Shown here piece after piece: positions 1-7,949 of a DNA stretch of 10,705 nt. The DNA is from JANPEF01 sp031413115 (GTDB lineage: Bacteria > Eisenbacteria > RBG-16-71-46 > DASYSL01), in assembly GCA_031413115.1 (NCBI GenBank), contig JANOEH010000159.1:1-10705 (forward strand). Direction: 5' to 3'. The translations under genes were made by a program, and so were the position numbers. The notes beneath the pieces are model-generated. The model was given only the letters and a program-made list of their open reading frames with translations. It ran no database searches and had not been told where the DNA came from. The stretch's first letter is position 1, and every line of letters starts with the position of its first letter.

Positions 1-202
1 CGCCGGGCGTCGGCGCGCGCTCGAGTCGGCGTTCGCCCGCGCGGGCGTGGGCGTCGCCATCGTGATCGCGGGCAAGGGACACGAGGTGTCGCAGAGTGTC
101 GCCGGGAAGTCCGTGCCGTTCGACGATCGCGCCGAGGCGCGCCGCGCGCTCGAGGCCCTGGGCTTCTCGACGCCGGGCGACGGCGGCGGGGAGCGCGCGT
201 GA
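1..202 (+). CDS. murE: MurE, UDP-MurNAc-tripeptide synthetase (C-terminal end only)
   Basis: This is the 3' end of murE; the start lies outside the window. MurE is the cytoplasmic ATP-dependent ligase that adds the third amino acid (usually meso-diaminopimelate or L-Lys) to UDP-MurNAc-L-Ala-D-Glu. The last 66 codons are read in the frame starting at base 2 and end in TGA at 200-202. They encode IVIAGKGHEVSQ followed by PFDDRAEARRALEALGF, which matches the closing part of the Mur ligase C-terminal domain. In E. coli MurE the first Gly and the Glu of the GKGHE motif contact meso-diaminopimelate, so its presence favours a DAP enzyme. The DNPR specificity motif that would settle this lies upstream and cannot be seen. 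The stop overlaps the murF start as GTGA (199-202). Identification rests on this short tail plus position before murF. Confidence 0.88.
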   Translation, partial: AGRRRALESAFARAGVGVAIVIAGKGHEVSQSVAGKSVPFDDRAEARRALEALGFSTPGDGGGERA

Positions 203-1638
203 GCCGCGAGTGGACGTTGCTCGACGTCGCGCGCGCCACCGGCGCCGAACTCGCGGCGCTCTCCGCGGGCGCCGTCGCGGTTGCCGTGACGGGTGCGGCG
301 CTCGACTCGCGCCGGCTCGCCCCGGGGCGCGTCTTCGTGCCGCTGCCAGGCACGCGCACCGACGGCCATGGTTTCGTGTCCGCGGCCCTCGCCGGGGGCG
401 CGACCGCGTCGTTCTGCCGCCGCGATCGCCACGCCGAGGTCGCCGCAGCCTGCAAGGCCGCGGGGGTCGACGCCAACGGCCGCCTGCTCGTCGTCGCCGA
501 TCCCGCCACCGCGCTCGGCGCCTGGGCCATGGCCCGGCGCACGGCGTGGACGGGCACGCTGGTCGGCCTGTGCGGCAGCAACGGCAAGACGACGACGAAG
601 GAGATGCTGGCCGCGATCTTCGCGCAGCGCGCGCCGACCGGCCGCACCGAGGGCAACCTCAACAACCACCTCGGCGTTCCGGTCACCCTCACGAGCCTGG
701 CTGCGGTCGAGCGCTATGCGGTGGTCGAGATCGGCATGAACCATGCGGGGGAGGTGCGCGCGCTGTCGCGGCTCGCGCGTCCGACCGCGGCGGTGATCAC
801 CAACGTCGGCCCCGAGCACCTCGAGGGCCTGGGCTCGCTCGACGCGGTCGCGCGGGCCGAAGCCGAGGTCGGCGAGGCGCTGGGGCCCGGCGCGCCGCTG
901 ATCGTGCCCGGCGACGATTCCCGGCTGGCCGCGTGCGTGCGCTCGTTCCCGGCGCGCCGCGTGACGTTCGCGCTCACGCCCGGCTCCGACTACGTCGCGA
1001 CCGACATCGAACTCCTGGGGACCGCGGGCGCACGCTTCCGCGTCGCCGGTTTCCCTCTGCTGTCGATCCCGCTGCCCGGCCTGCACTCGGTCAAGAACGC
1101 GCTCGCCGCCGTGGCCTGTGCGCATGTCTCGGGAATCTCGCCCGAGGAATGCGCGCGTGGCCTCGCCAGCATGACGCGTCCGGCGGGCCGCACCGAGGTC
1201 GAGGTGCGCGGCGGCGTGACCCTGCTGCTCGATCACTACAACGCGAATCCCGCCTCGCTCGAGGCCGCGCTCGACCTGCTCGAGTCGTGGCCCGGCGCGG
1301 CGATGCGCTACGCCGCGCTCGGTGACATGCTCGAGCTGGGCGCAACCGCGCCCGACTGGCACGCCGCCGCCGGACGTCGCCTGCCGCGCCTCGACGGGGC
1401 GTACCTGTGGGGCCCCCTGATGACGCATGCCCTGGACGCCGCGCGCGAGGCCGATCCGTCCGCGCGCGTGTCGCACTTCGCCGACCGCCGCGCTCTTGGG
1501 CGCGCGCTCGCGGCGACGCTCGTCTCCGGCGACGTCGTACTGGTCAAAGGCTCGCGCGGATCGGCGATGGAAGAGGCAATCGAGGTCCTGCGCGAGGCAC
1601 TCGGCGGGGCGACGTCTGCGGCTGGGGAGGGCCGCTGA
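199..1638 (+). CDS. murF: MurF, UDP-MurNAc-tripeptide:D-Ala-D-Ala ligase
   Basis: MurF is the cytoplasmic ATP-dependent ligase that adds the D-Ala-D-Ala dipeptide, completing UDP-MurNAc-pentapeptide. The product has 479 residues, slightly longer than E. coli MurF. The N-terminal UDP-substrate domain (about 1-115) contains DSRRLAPGRVFVPLPG. The central ATPase domain has the P-loop GSNGKTT at 126-132, GNLNNHLG at 152-159 and EIGMNHAGE at 177-185. The C-terminal domain has DHYNANP at 345-351, GDMLELG at 375-381 and VLVKGSRG near 447-454. DHYNANP replaces the more usual DDxYNANP, so the first Asp is Leu here. The GTG start at 199 overlaps the murE stop and has a GGGGAG ribosome site at 188-193. 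The N-terminal sequence EWTLLDVARATGAEL fits the family, so no longer start is needed. Its dipeptide substrate comes from Ddl, which is not encoded nearby. Confidence 0.96.
   Translation: MSREWTLLDVARATGAELAALSAGAVAVAVTGAALDSRRLAPGRVFVPLPGTRTDGHGFVSAALAGGATASFCRRDRHAEVAAACKAAGVDANGRLLVVADPATALGAWAMARRTAWTGTLVGLCGSNGKTTTKEMLAAIFAQRAPTGRTEGNLNNHLGVPVTLTSLAAVERYAVVEIGMNHAGEVRALSRLARPTAAVITNVGPEHLEGLGSLDAVARAEAEVGEALGPGAPLIVPGDDSRLAACVRSFPARRVTFALTPGSDYVATDIELLGTAGARFRVAGFPLLSIPLPGLHSVKNALAAVACAHVSGISPEECARGLASMTRPAGRTEVEVRGGVTLLLDHYNANPASLEAALDLLESWPGAAMRYAALGDMLELGATAPDWHAAAGRRLPRLDGAYLWGPLMTHALDAAREADPSARVSHFADRRALGRALAATLVSGDVVLVKGSRGSAMEEAIEVLREALGGATSAAGEGR
1624..1631 (+). promoter_or_regulatory. 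ribosome binding site of mraY, inside the murF end
   Basis: The purine run GGGGAGGG lies within the last codons of murF, 8 bases before the GTG at 1640. It supports the GTG start over in-frame codons further upstream and implies that translation of mraY is coupled to that of murF. Confidence 0.7.
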
Positions 1639-1639
1639 C

Positions 1640-2728
1640 GTGTTCTACTATCTCCACGAGCTGAGCCAGATCGAGGGCCTCGGGTTCCTCAACGTCTTCC
1701 GCTACCTGACCTTCCGTGCGGCCTACGCGGCCATCACCGCGCTCATCATCTCGTTCCTCGTCGGGCCACACCTCATCCACTGGTTGAGCGAGGTGAAGCT
1801 CGGACAGCGCATCCGCGCCGAGGGCCCGCAGTCGCACCAGGGGAAGGCCGGCACGCCGACGATGGGCGGCCTGCTGATCCTGCTCGCGATCACGCTGCCC
1901 ACGCTGCTGTGGGCCGACCTGACGAACCGCAACATCCTGCTCGCTCTCGGCGCCACGCTCGCGCTCGGCGCGCTCGGCATGCTCGACGACTGGCTGCACG
2001 TGGTCAAGGGCATCAAGGCCGGCCTGATGGGCCGCTGGAAGCTGCTCGGCCAGGCCGCGATCGGGGCGACCGTCGCGCTCGTCCTGCTATTCATCCCGAC
2101 CGAGCACGTGCCGGCGACGGTGACGACGGTGCCGTTCCTCAAGTTCAACTACGTCGATTTCGGATGGCTGTTCGTGCCCTTCGTGATGATCGTGATCACC
2201 GGCGCGTCGAACGCCGTCAACCTGACCGACGGCCTCGACGGCCTTGCCTCGGGACTGGTCGCCATGGTCGCGGTCACGTTCGCGGCTCTCTGCTACGTCT
2301 CGGGTCACGTCAAGTTCAGCCAGTACCTCAACGTGCTCTACCTGCCCGGCAGCGGTGAGCTGACCGTGTTCTGTGCGGCGATCTTCGGCGCCGCGCTCGG
2401 CTTCCTGTGGTTCAACTGCCACCCGGCGGACGTGTTCATGGGCGACACCGGCTCGCTCGCCCTCGGCGGCGCGCTGGGCATCGTGGCCGTGCTCATCAAG
2501 AAGGAGTTCCTGCTCGGCGTCGTGGGCGGCGTGTTCGTCGCCGAGGCGCTTTCGGTGATCATCCAGGTGGCCTCGTTCAAGCTCACCGGCACGCGCGTGT
2601 TCAAGATGTCGCCGCTTCATCACCACTTCGAGCTCTCGGGCTGGGCGGAGAGCCGTGTCGTCGTCCGTTTCTACATCGTCGCGGCGCTGCTCGCGTTGGT
2701 CACGCTGTCCACCCTCAAGCTCCAGTGA
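1640..2728 (+). CDS. mraY: MraY, phospho-MurNAc-pentapeptide transferase
   Basis: MraY is the inner-membrane enzyme that transfers phospho-MurNAc-pentapeptide from UDP to undecaprenyl phosphate, making lipid I. The 362-residue product is almost the same length as E. coli MraY (360) and aligns from the first residues (the FNVFSYLTFRA region reads FLNVFRYLTFRA here). It is strongly hydrophobic, as expected for about ten membrane helices. Family motifs are GTPTMGG at 71-77, the Asp pair D116-D117, NAVNLTDGLDGLA starting at 191, FMGDTGSLALGG starting at 266 with the catalytic-region D269, and the HHH motif at 327-329 within SPLHHHFE. The GTG start at 1640 lies one base after the murF stop (TGACGTG), with GGGGAGGG at 1624-1631 as ribosome site. 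The frame is open further upstream inside murF, but that part is not MraY-like. Confidence 0.97.
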   Translation: MFYYLHELSQIEGLGFLNVFRYLTFRAAYAAITALIISFLVGPHLIHWLSEVKLGQRIRAEGPQSHQGKAGTPTMGGLLILLAITLPTLLWADLTNRNILLALGATLALGALGMLDDWLHVVKGIKAGLMGRWKLLGQAAIGATVALVLLFIPTEHVPATVTTVPFLKFNYVDFGWLFVPFVMIVITGASNAVNLTDGLDGLASGLVAMVAVTFAALCYVSGHVKFSQYLNVLYLPGSGELTVFCAAIFGAALGFLWFNCHPADVFMGDTGSLALGGALGIVAVLIKKEFLLGVVGGVFVAEALSVIIQVASFKLTGTRVFKMSPLHHHFELSGWAESRVVVRFYIVAALLALVTLSTLKLQ

Positions 2729-2742
2729 ACGGAATCCTCGCC

Positions 2743-4206
2743 ATGACCCCAGCCGTCCCCCCCGCGCTCCCGGTTCCGGCCAAGGATGCGCCGCGCACGT
2801 GGTCCGCCTGGACCGGTCGCCGCGCGCTCGTCCTCGGCGCGGCGCGCTCGGGACGCGCGGCCGCACGCCTGCTCGCCGAGCGCGGCCTGCCGGTGACGCT
2901 CGCGGACGGCCGCACGCGCGAGGCGCTGGGCGGCGCCGCGGGACTGGCCGGGCTCGAGGAGCGCGGAGTGCGCTTCGTCGCCGGCCGCGACGACGCGGCG
3001 CTGCTCGACGGCGCCGACATCGTGGTCACGAGCCCCGGCGTACCGCCGACGGCGACGCTGCTGGCCGCCGCCGACAAGCGCGGCGTGCCGGTGGTGGCCG
3101 AGCTCGAGCTGGCATTCCAGGCGTCGCGCGCGCCGTGGGTGGCGATCACCGGGACGAACGGCAAGAGCACGACGACCGCGCTCGCCGGGCGCCTCGTCGC
3201 CGCGACGGGGCGGCCGACGTTCGTCTGCGGCAACATCGGCGAGGCCGCGTGCGAGCAAGCCGCGGCGATCCCCGCCGAGGGCGCGATCGTGGCCGAGGTC
3301 AGCTCGTTCCAGCTCGAGCGCGTCGTCGCGTTCAAGCCGGTCCTCGCGCTGGTGACCAACCTGACGCCGGATCACCTCGATCGTCACGGCGACCTCGTAA
3401 CCTACGCCGCGCTCAAGGCGCGCGTGTTCGCGCAGCAGGACGCGGGGGACCGCGCGGTGCTCAACGCCGACGATCCCGCCAGCGCCGACTGGGCCGCTCG
3501 TTTTGTGCTTGCCGCGCGCGTGGGCTACGTGCGCTCCACCGATCGTCCGGAGCTTGCGGGATTCGATGGCGCGCTGGTCGACGCCGCCGGCGCAGTCGTG
3601 CGTGTCCGGGAAGGGCACAGGGACGTGCTTCTCCCGGCGCGTGCGCTCCGGATCCCGGGGCCGCACAACGTCATGAACGCGCTGTGTGCGGTCGCCGCGA
3701 CGCTGCCGTGGAGCGCGCCGGTCGCCGCGCTGGAGGCGGAACTCGCCGCGTTCCCGGGCCTCGAGCATCGCATCGAGGCGGCGGGCACGGTCGGTGCGAT
3801 CGGCTTCTGGAACGACAGCAAGGCGACGAACGTCGACTCGCTGCGCACCGCGCTGCTCGCCTTCGCCGGGCCGCTGGTGGTGATCGCCGGTGGGCGCGAC
3901 AAGGCCGGCCCATGGGCGTCGCTCGCCGCACTGGCGGGCGAGAAGATCGGGCGGCTGGTCCTCATCGGCGAGGCGTCCTCGACGATCGCCGCGGCGTGGC
4001 CCGCGGTGCCGTCGGAGCGCGCCGGGGACCTCGCCGACGCCGTGCGCCGCGCGCATGTCGCCGCCGTGGCGCTGGGCGGCGCGCCGGTCGTCCTGTCGCC
4101 GGGGTGTGCGTCGTTCGACATGTTCAGCGACTACGAGGATCGTGGGCGCCGCTTCAAGGCGGCGGTCGCCGCGCTCGCCGCGACGGCGACGGGGGAGGGC
4201 GGATGA
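2743..4206 (+). CDS. murD: MurD, UDP-MurNAc-L-alanine:D-glutamate ligase
   Basis: MurD is the cytoplasmic ligase that adds D-Glu to UDP-MurNAc-L-Ala using ATP. From ATG 2743 the product has 487 residues, longer than E. coli MurD (438), partly through a Pro/Ala-rich N-terminal extension of about 23 residues before the fold begins at GRRALVLG. The N-terminal domain has GAARSG at 32-37 and VTSPGVP at 95-101. The ATPase domain has the P-loop GTNGKSTT at 137-144, GNIG at 163-166, EVSSFQLE at 185-192 and TNLTPDHLDRH at 205-215. PGPHNVMNA (305-313), DSKATN (358-363) and LSPGCASFD (451-459) complete the family set. An in-frame GTG at 2725 overlapping the mraY stop (GTGA) would add six residues (VNGILA). 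Neither start has a strong ribosome site; for 2743 only a weak GGA at 2731-2733. The end overlaps ftsW. Confidence 0.95.
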   Translation: MTPAVPPALPVPAKDAPRTWSAWTGRRALVLGAARSGRAAARLLAERGLPVTLADGRTREALGGAAGLAGLEERGVRFVAGRDDAALLDGADIVVTSPGVPPTATLLAAADKRGVPVVAELELAFQASRAPWVAITGTNGKSTTTALAGRLVAATGRPTFVCGNIGEAACEQAAAIPAEGAIVAEVSSFQLERVVAFKPVLALVTNLTPDHLDRHGDLVTYAALKARVFAQQDAGDRAVLNADDPASADWAARFVLAARVGYVRSTDRPELAGFDGALVDAAGAVVRVREGHRDVLLPARALRIPGPHNVMNALCAVAATLPWSAPVAALEAELAAFPGLEHRIEAAGTVGAIGFWNDSKATNVDSLRTALLAFAGPLVVIAGGRDKAGPWASLAALAGEKIGRLVLIGEASSTIAAAWPAVPSERAGDLADAVRRAHVAAVALGGAPVVLSPGCASFDMFSDYEDRGRRFKAAVAALAATATGEGG

Positions 4207-5414
4207 TCGAGGCCCCGCGACGCCCCGATCCCGTCATCGCGCTGACGCCGCTGATCATCTCCGTGGTGTCGTTGGTGATCGTCTACTCGGCGAGCTCGAT
4301 CCTGGGCCTCACCACCTACCAGGATCCGTACTACTTCCTGTTCCGGCGCTCGATCCACCTCGTGATCGGGCTCGCCGCGTTCTTCTGGCTCGCCCGCACC
4401 GACCTCGATCACTTCATCGACAAGCACGCGGGACGCATGTTCCTCGGCGTGCTTGCGCTGCTGGCCATGCTCGCGTTCGCCCACGGCATCGCCTCGTCGC
4501 GCGGCGCGCGGCGCTGGGTCGGCTTGTTCGGCGCCACGTTCCAGCCGACCGAGATCGCTCGTGTCGTCGTTGTCGTGTTCCTCGCCCGCTACCTGGCGCG
4601 CCGCGGCGAGGCGATCCGGAGCATGCGCGGCGGCTTCCTGCCGGCGCTGCTGGTCGGCGGGGCGGCGGTCGTGCTCATCGCGGTGCAGCCCAACCTGTCG
4701 TCGGCTGGCGTGCTGTTCGGCGTCGTGCTGGCGATGCTGTTCTTCGCCGGCGCGCGCGCGATCCATCTCGTGTCGCTGTTCGGGCTCGGTTTCGTGGGCT
4801 TTCTCGGCATGCTCGCCACGCACGACTACCAGCGCGGACGGGTGGCCAACTTCCTGTCGTTCCTGTTCACCGGCAAGCTCGACTCGCTGGGCGCCGGCTG
4901 GCAGCTCGACCAGTCGCTGATCGCGCTCGGCTCGGGCGGCCTGTTCGGCCGCGGCTACGGGAAGAGCCTGCAGAAGTTCCTCTACCTGCCGGATCCCCAC
5001 ACCGACTTCATCGTCGCCATCATCGGCGAGGAGGGCGGCTTCATCGCGACCGCGATGCTGCTGGTCGTGCTCCTCGCCTACCTGGCGCGCGGCTATCGCA
5101 CGGCATTCCGCGCGGTGGACGATCGCTCGTACCTGATCGCCGCCGGGCTCACCACCCAGTTCGCGCTCTACACGTTCGTCAATTTCGGTGTGGCGACGGG
5201 GCTGTTCCCGACCACGGGGCTCCCGTTGCCGTTCGTCTCGTACGGCGGTTCCGCGCTGGTGATGAACCTCGCAGCCGCCGGCATCCTGGTCAACATCTCG
5301 GCCCGTCAGTCGGCGGCGCGTCCGGTCACCGCCGGCGCGCCCGTGCCGAAGCGCGGCCGCAAGACAACGTTCGGCGCCGTCGGCGCACGCGGATTCGCGG
5401 GAGGCAGACGATGA
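4203..5414 (+). CDS. ftsW: FtsW, septal peptidoglycan glycosyltransferase (SEDS family)
   Basis: FtsW is the SEDS-family membrane enzyme that polymerises lipid II into glycan strands at the septum, working with its partner penicillin-binding protein (FtsI). The product has 403 residues, a usual length, with about ten hydrophobic segments. The first is about 11-30 and ends in VYSAS (27-31), typical of the family. The motif GARRWVGLFGATFQPTEIAR starts at 101. The extracellular segment LPDPHTDFIVAIIGEE holds D268, which corresponds to the Asp shown to be essential in FtsW and RodA. PLPFVSYGGSA lies at 341-351. The tail after about 370 is basic and probably cytoplasmic. Choosing FtsW over RodA rests on its place between murD and murG. 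The ATG overlaps the murD stop as ATGA (4203-4206), with GGGGGAGGG at 4191-4199. The frame is open far upstream across murD, but that part is a GC shadow. Confidence 0.95.
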   Translation: MIEAPRRPDPVIALTPLIISVVSLVIVYSASSILGLTTYQDPYYFLFRRSIHLVIGLAAFFWLARTDLDHFIDKHAGRMFLGVLALLAMLAFAHGIASSRGARRWVGLFGATFQPTEIARVVVVVFLARYLARRGEAIRSMRGGFLPALLVGGAAVVLIAVQPNLSSAGVLFGVVLAMLFFAGARAIHLVSLFGLGFVGFLGMLATHDYQRGRVANFLSFLFTGKLDSLGAGWQLDQSLIALGSGGLFGRGYGKSLQKFLYLPDPHTDFIVAIIGEEGGFIATAMLLVVLLAYLARGYRTAFRAVDDRSYLIAAGLTTQFALYTFVNFGVATGLFPTTGLPLPFVSYGGSALVMNLAAAGILVNISARQSAARPVTAGAPVPKRGRKTTFGAVGARGFAGGRR

Positions 5415-6571
5415 AGGTGCTCATCGCAGGCGGTGGCACCGGGGGACACATCTACCCGGGCATCGCGGTCGCCGAGGAACTGAAGCGCCTCGACCCGACG
5501 ATCGAGATCCGGTTCGTGGGCGGAGATCGCGGCCTCGAGGGCCGGGTCGTTCCCGAGGCGGGATTCGAGCTGGTCACCATCGGTGCCCGCGGCCTGCCGC
5601 GCCGCGCGCCGTGGAAGGTGCCGGGCGCGCTGCTGGCCAACGCCGGCGCGTTCTTCTCCTCGATCGGCATCGTCAACTCGTGGCGCCCCGACGTCGTGCT
5701 CGGCACCGGCGGCTACGTTTCCGCGCCGGTCGTTGTCGCCGCGTGGCTGGCCCGCCGCCCGGTCGTCCTGCAGGAACAGAACTCGATTCCCGGCCTGACC
5801 AATCGCCTGCTCGCCCGCGTCGCCGACGAGGTGCACCTGGCGTTCAGCGAGTCGCGCGGCTGGTTCGCGCGCAAGGACCGGCTCAAGCTGTCGGGCAACC
5901 CGGTGCGCCGCGAGATCCTCTCGGGCGAGCGCAAGCCCGCGCTGGCGCGCTTCGGCCTGGCCGAGGGCCTGCCCACCGCGTTCGTGTTCGGCGGCTCGCG
6001 TGGCGCGCGCCGCATCAACGAGGCGACGCTCGAGGCGATCCAGAAGCTGCGCGGCCACCTGGGCGCGCAGTTCATCCTGCAGACCGGCAAGGAGGACTTC
6101 GCATGGGCCAAGGAAAAGGCCGAGGCGCAGGGCCTGCCGGTGACGGTCGTGCCGTACCTGACGCACATCCACGAGGCATACGCGGCGGCCGACCTGGTGG
6201 TCTGCCGCGCCGGGGCGATGACTCTGGCCGAGATCGCCGCGTGCGGCGTGCCGTCGATCCTCGTGCCCTATCCGTTCGCGGCCTACAACCACCAGGAAGT
6301 GAACGCCCAGAACCTGGCCGAGCGCGGCGGCGCCGTCATGATCAAGGACGGCGAGCTCACCGGCGAGCGGCTGGCGCACGAACTGTCGCGGCTGCTCAAG
6401 GACCGCGAGACCCTGATCCGCATGTCGGCCAACGCGCGCCGCTTCGCGCGCCCGGACGCCGCCCAGCGGATCGCCCGGAGCCTGACCGAGTGGGCAACCG
6501 ACGCGGCCGGCAAGCGCGCGGCGCGCGACGGCCGGGGTGTCGACACCGCCGGCGACGAGACCGGGGACTGA
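5411..6571 (+). CDS. murG: MurG, lipid I GlcNAc transferase
   Basis: MurG is the peripheral membrane glycosyltransferase (GT28, GT-B fold) on the cytoplasmic face that adds GlcNAc from UDP-GlcNAc to lipid I, making lipid II for FtsW. The N-terminal acceptor domain opens with the glycine loop GGGTGGHIYPG at 7-17, then LQEQNSIPGLTNR around 120-132 and GNPVR at 162-166. The donor domain has GGSRGA at 194-199, CRAGAMTLAE at 265-274 and PYPFAAYNHQE from 286, with Q295 in the UDP-GlcNAc-binding stretch. The 386 residues exceed E. coli MurG (355). The excess is mainly a charged, low-complexity tail of about 30 residues after TEWATDAAG. The ATG overlaps the ftsW stop as ATGA (5411-5414), with GGGAGG at 5399-5404, spacing 6. 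The frame is open upstream through ftsW, without MurG similarity. Confidence 0.97.
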   Translation: MKVLIAGGGTGGHIYPGIAVAEELKRLDPTIEIRFVGGDRGLEGRVVPEAGFELVTIGARGLPRRAPWKVPGALLANAGAFFSSIGIVNSWRPDVVLGTGGYVSAPVVVAAWLARRPVVLQEQNSIPGLTNRLLARVADEVHLAFSESRGWFARKDRLKLSGNPVRREILSGERKPALARFGLAEGLPTAFVFGGSRGARRINEATLEAIQKLRGHLGAQFILQTGKEDFAWAKEKAEAQGLPVTVVPYLTHIHEAYAAADLVVCRAGAMTLAEIAACGVPSILVPYPFAAYNHQEVNAQNLAERGGAVMIKDGELTGERLAHELSRLLKDRETLIRMSANARRFARPDAAQRIARSLTEWATDAAGKRAARDGRGVDTAGDETGD

Positions 6572-6572
6572 C

Positions 6573-7949
6573 GTGTACGGACGCGCGCGCAAGATCCACT
6601 TCATCGGGATCGGAGGCTCGGGGATGAGCGGCCTCGCCGAGGTGCTGCTCACCATGGGCTACCAGGTCTCGGGATCGGATCTCAGGACGACCGAGGTGAC
6701 CGATCGCCTCGTCGCCGCGGGCGGGCGCGTGTTCGCCGGGCATCACGAGCGGAACGTCGAGGGCGCGCAGATCGTCGTCTACTCGAGCGCCGTGCAGGCC
6801 GACAACCCCGAGCTGCGCGCCGCCATCTCCCGCGGGCTGCCCGTCATCCCGCGCGCCGACATGCTGGCCGAGCTGATGCGCATGAAGTACGGCATCGCCA
6901 TCGGCGGGGCGCACGGCAAGACGACGACCACGTCGATGGTGGGCGCGATCCTGCTCGAGGGCGGGCTCGATCCGACGATCGTGGTGGGCGGGCGCGTCCA
7001 TGCGCTGAAGACGAATGCGCGATTGGGGCACGGCCAGTTCCTCGTCGCCGAGGCCGACGAATCCGACGGCTCGTTCGTCCGCCTGTCGCCGGCGATCGCC
7101 GTGATCACCAACCTCGACGAGGAGCACCTCGACCACTACGGCTCGATGGCGGGCCTCGAGTCCGCGTTCGTCGAGTTCGCGGAACGCGTGCCGTTCTACG
7201 GCCTGGTCGTGCTGTGCGCGGACAACGCGCGCCTGATGCGCCTGGCGCCGCGCATCAGCCGCCGCACGCTCACCTACGGGATCGAGCATGGGACGATCCG
7301 CGCGAAGGAACTCGTGCTGTCGCCGCAGGGCGCACGCTTCACGGTGACGTGGGGCGAGCGCACCGTGGGCGTGATCGAGCTGCCCGTGATGGGCCGCCAC
7401 AACGTGCTCAACGCGCTGGCGGCGATCATCGTCGGCGTCGAGCTCGAAATCCCGTTCACCCACGTCGCGCAGGCGCTGGCGCGCTTCGGCGGCGTCGGCC
7501 GGCGCTTCGAGAGGAAGGGCGAGGCCGCGGACGTGCTGGTGGTCGACGACTACGCGCACCATCCGACCGAGATCACGGCGACGCTCGCTGCCGCCCGGCA
7601 GCTCGGCCGCGGGCGCATCATCGCCGTCTTCCAGCCGCACCGGTTCAGCCGCACGCGGGCGCTGGCGCAGGAGTTCGGCGCCTGCTTCGGCGACGCGGAT
7701 CACGTGCTGGTGACGGATGTCTATCCCGCGGGCGAGGCGCCGATTCCCGGCGTCACCGCGGAACTCATCGTGGGGGCCGCCCGGAGCCACGGGCACAGGA
7801 ACGTCGTCTGTGCGGGGGACCTGGCCCGCGCGGAGGCTCTGCTCAGGGAGTTGGTGCGCCCCCATGATCTCGTCCTCACGCTCGGGGCCGGCGACATCGC
7901 CCGCCTCGGCGATCGTGTCGTCAAGTCGCTGGCGGAGGTCCGGCGATGA
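6573..7949 (+). CDS. murC: MurC, UDP-N-acetylmuramate:L-alanine ligase
   Basis: MurC is the first Mur ligase, adding L-Ala to UDP-MurNAc with ATP in the cytoplasm. The product from GTG 6573 has 458 residues and starts directly at the fold (YGRARKIHFIGIGGSGMSG), as many MurC proteins do. The Rossmann-like N-terminal domain has GIGGSGMSG at 12-20 and VSGSDL soon after. The ATPase domain has the P-loop GAHGKTTTT at 112-120 with K116, EADESDGSF at 160-168 and TNLDEEHLDHYG from 179. GRHNVLNA lies at 274-281. The C-terminal domain has DDYAHHP at 325-331 and FQPHRFSRT at 353-361, both characteristic of MurC and Mpl; the position between murG and ftsQ favours MurC. The start lies one base after the murG stop (TGACGTG), with GGGGA at 6563-6567. 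An in-frame GTG at 6537 would add 12 residues overlapping murG and is less likely. Confidence 0.96.
   Translation: MYGRARKIHFIGIGGSGMSGLAEVLLTMGYQVSGSDLRTTEVTDRLVAAGGRVFAGHHERNVEGAQIVVYSSAVQADNPELRAAISRGLPVIPRADMLAELMRMKYGIAIGGAHGKTTTTSMVGAILLEGGLDPTIVVGGRVHALKTNARLGHGQFLVAEADESDGSFVRLSPAIAVITNLDEEHLDHYGSMAGLESAFVEFAERVPFYGLVVLCADNARLMRLAPRISRRTLTYGIEHGTIRAKELVLSPQGARFTVTWGERTVGVIELPVMGRHNVLNALAAIIVGVELEIPFTHVAQALARFGGVGRRFERKGEAADVLVVDDYAHHPTEITATLAAARQLGRGRIIAVFQPHRFSRTRALAQEFGACFGDADHVLVTDVYPAGEAPIPGVTAELIVGAARSHGHRNVVCAGDLARAEALLRELVRPHDLVLTLGAGDIARLGDRVVKSLAEVRR

Noticed and set aside
2671..4056. A 461-codon minus-strand open frame opposite murD
   Set aside because: It is a GC-driven shadow: rich in Arg, Gly, Asp and His with no recognisable motifs, lying entirely over a well-supported MurD.
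2655..4202. Long in-frame extension upstream of ftsW, which could be read as a fusion protein
   Set aside because: The extension is a second frame of murD and is an Arg-rich shadow. The ATG at 4203 with its purine-rich site gives a normal-length FtsW.
3890..5410. Long in-frame extension upstream of murG
   Set aside because: It is a shadow of murD and ftsW. MurG similarity starts precisely at the ATG at 5411 with the GGGTGGH loop.
5306..6655. A 449-codon minus-strand open frame opposite murG
   Set aside because: Same reason: compositionally biased translation with no domains, opposite a complete MurG with all its motifs.
6396..7865. A 489-codon minus-strand open frame opposite murC
   Set aside because: Rich in Arg, Ala, Asp and His with no motif; MurC on the plus strand explains the conservation.
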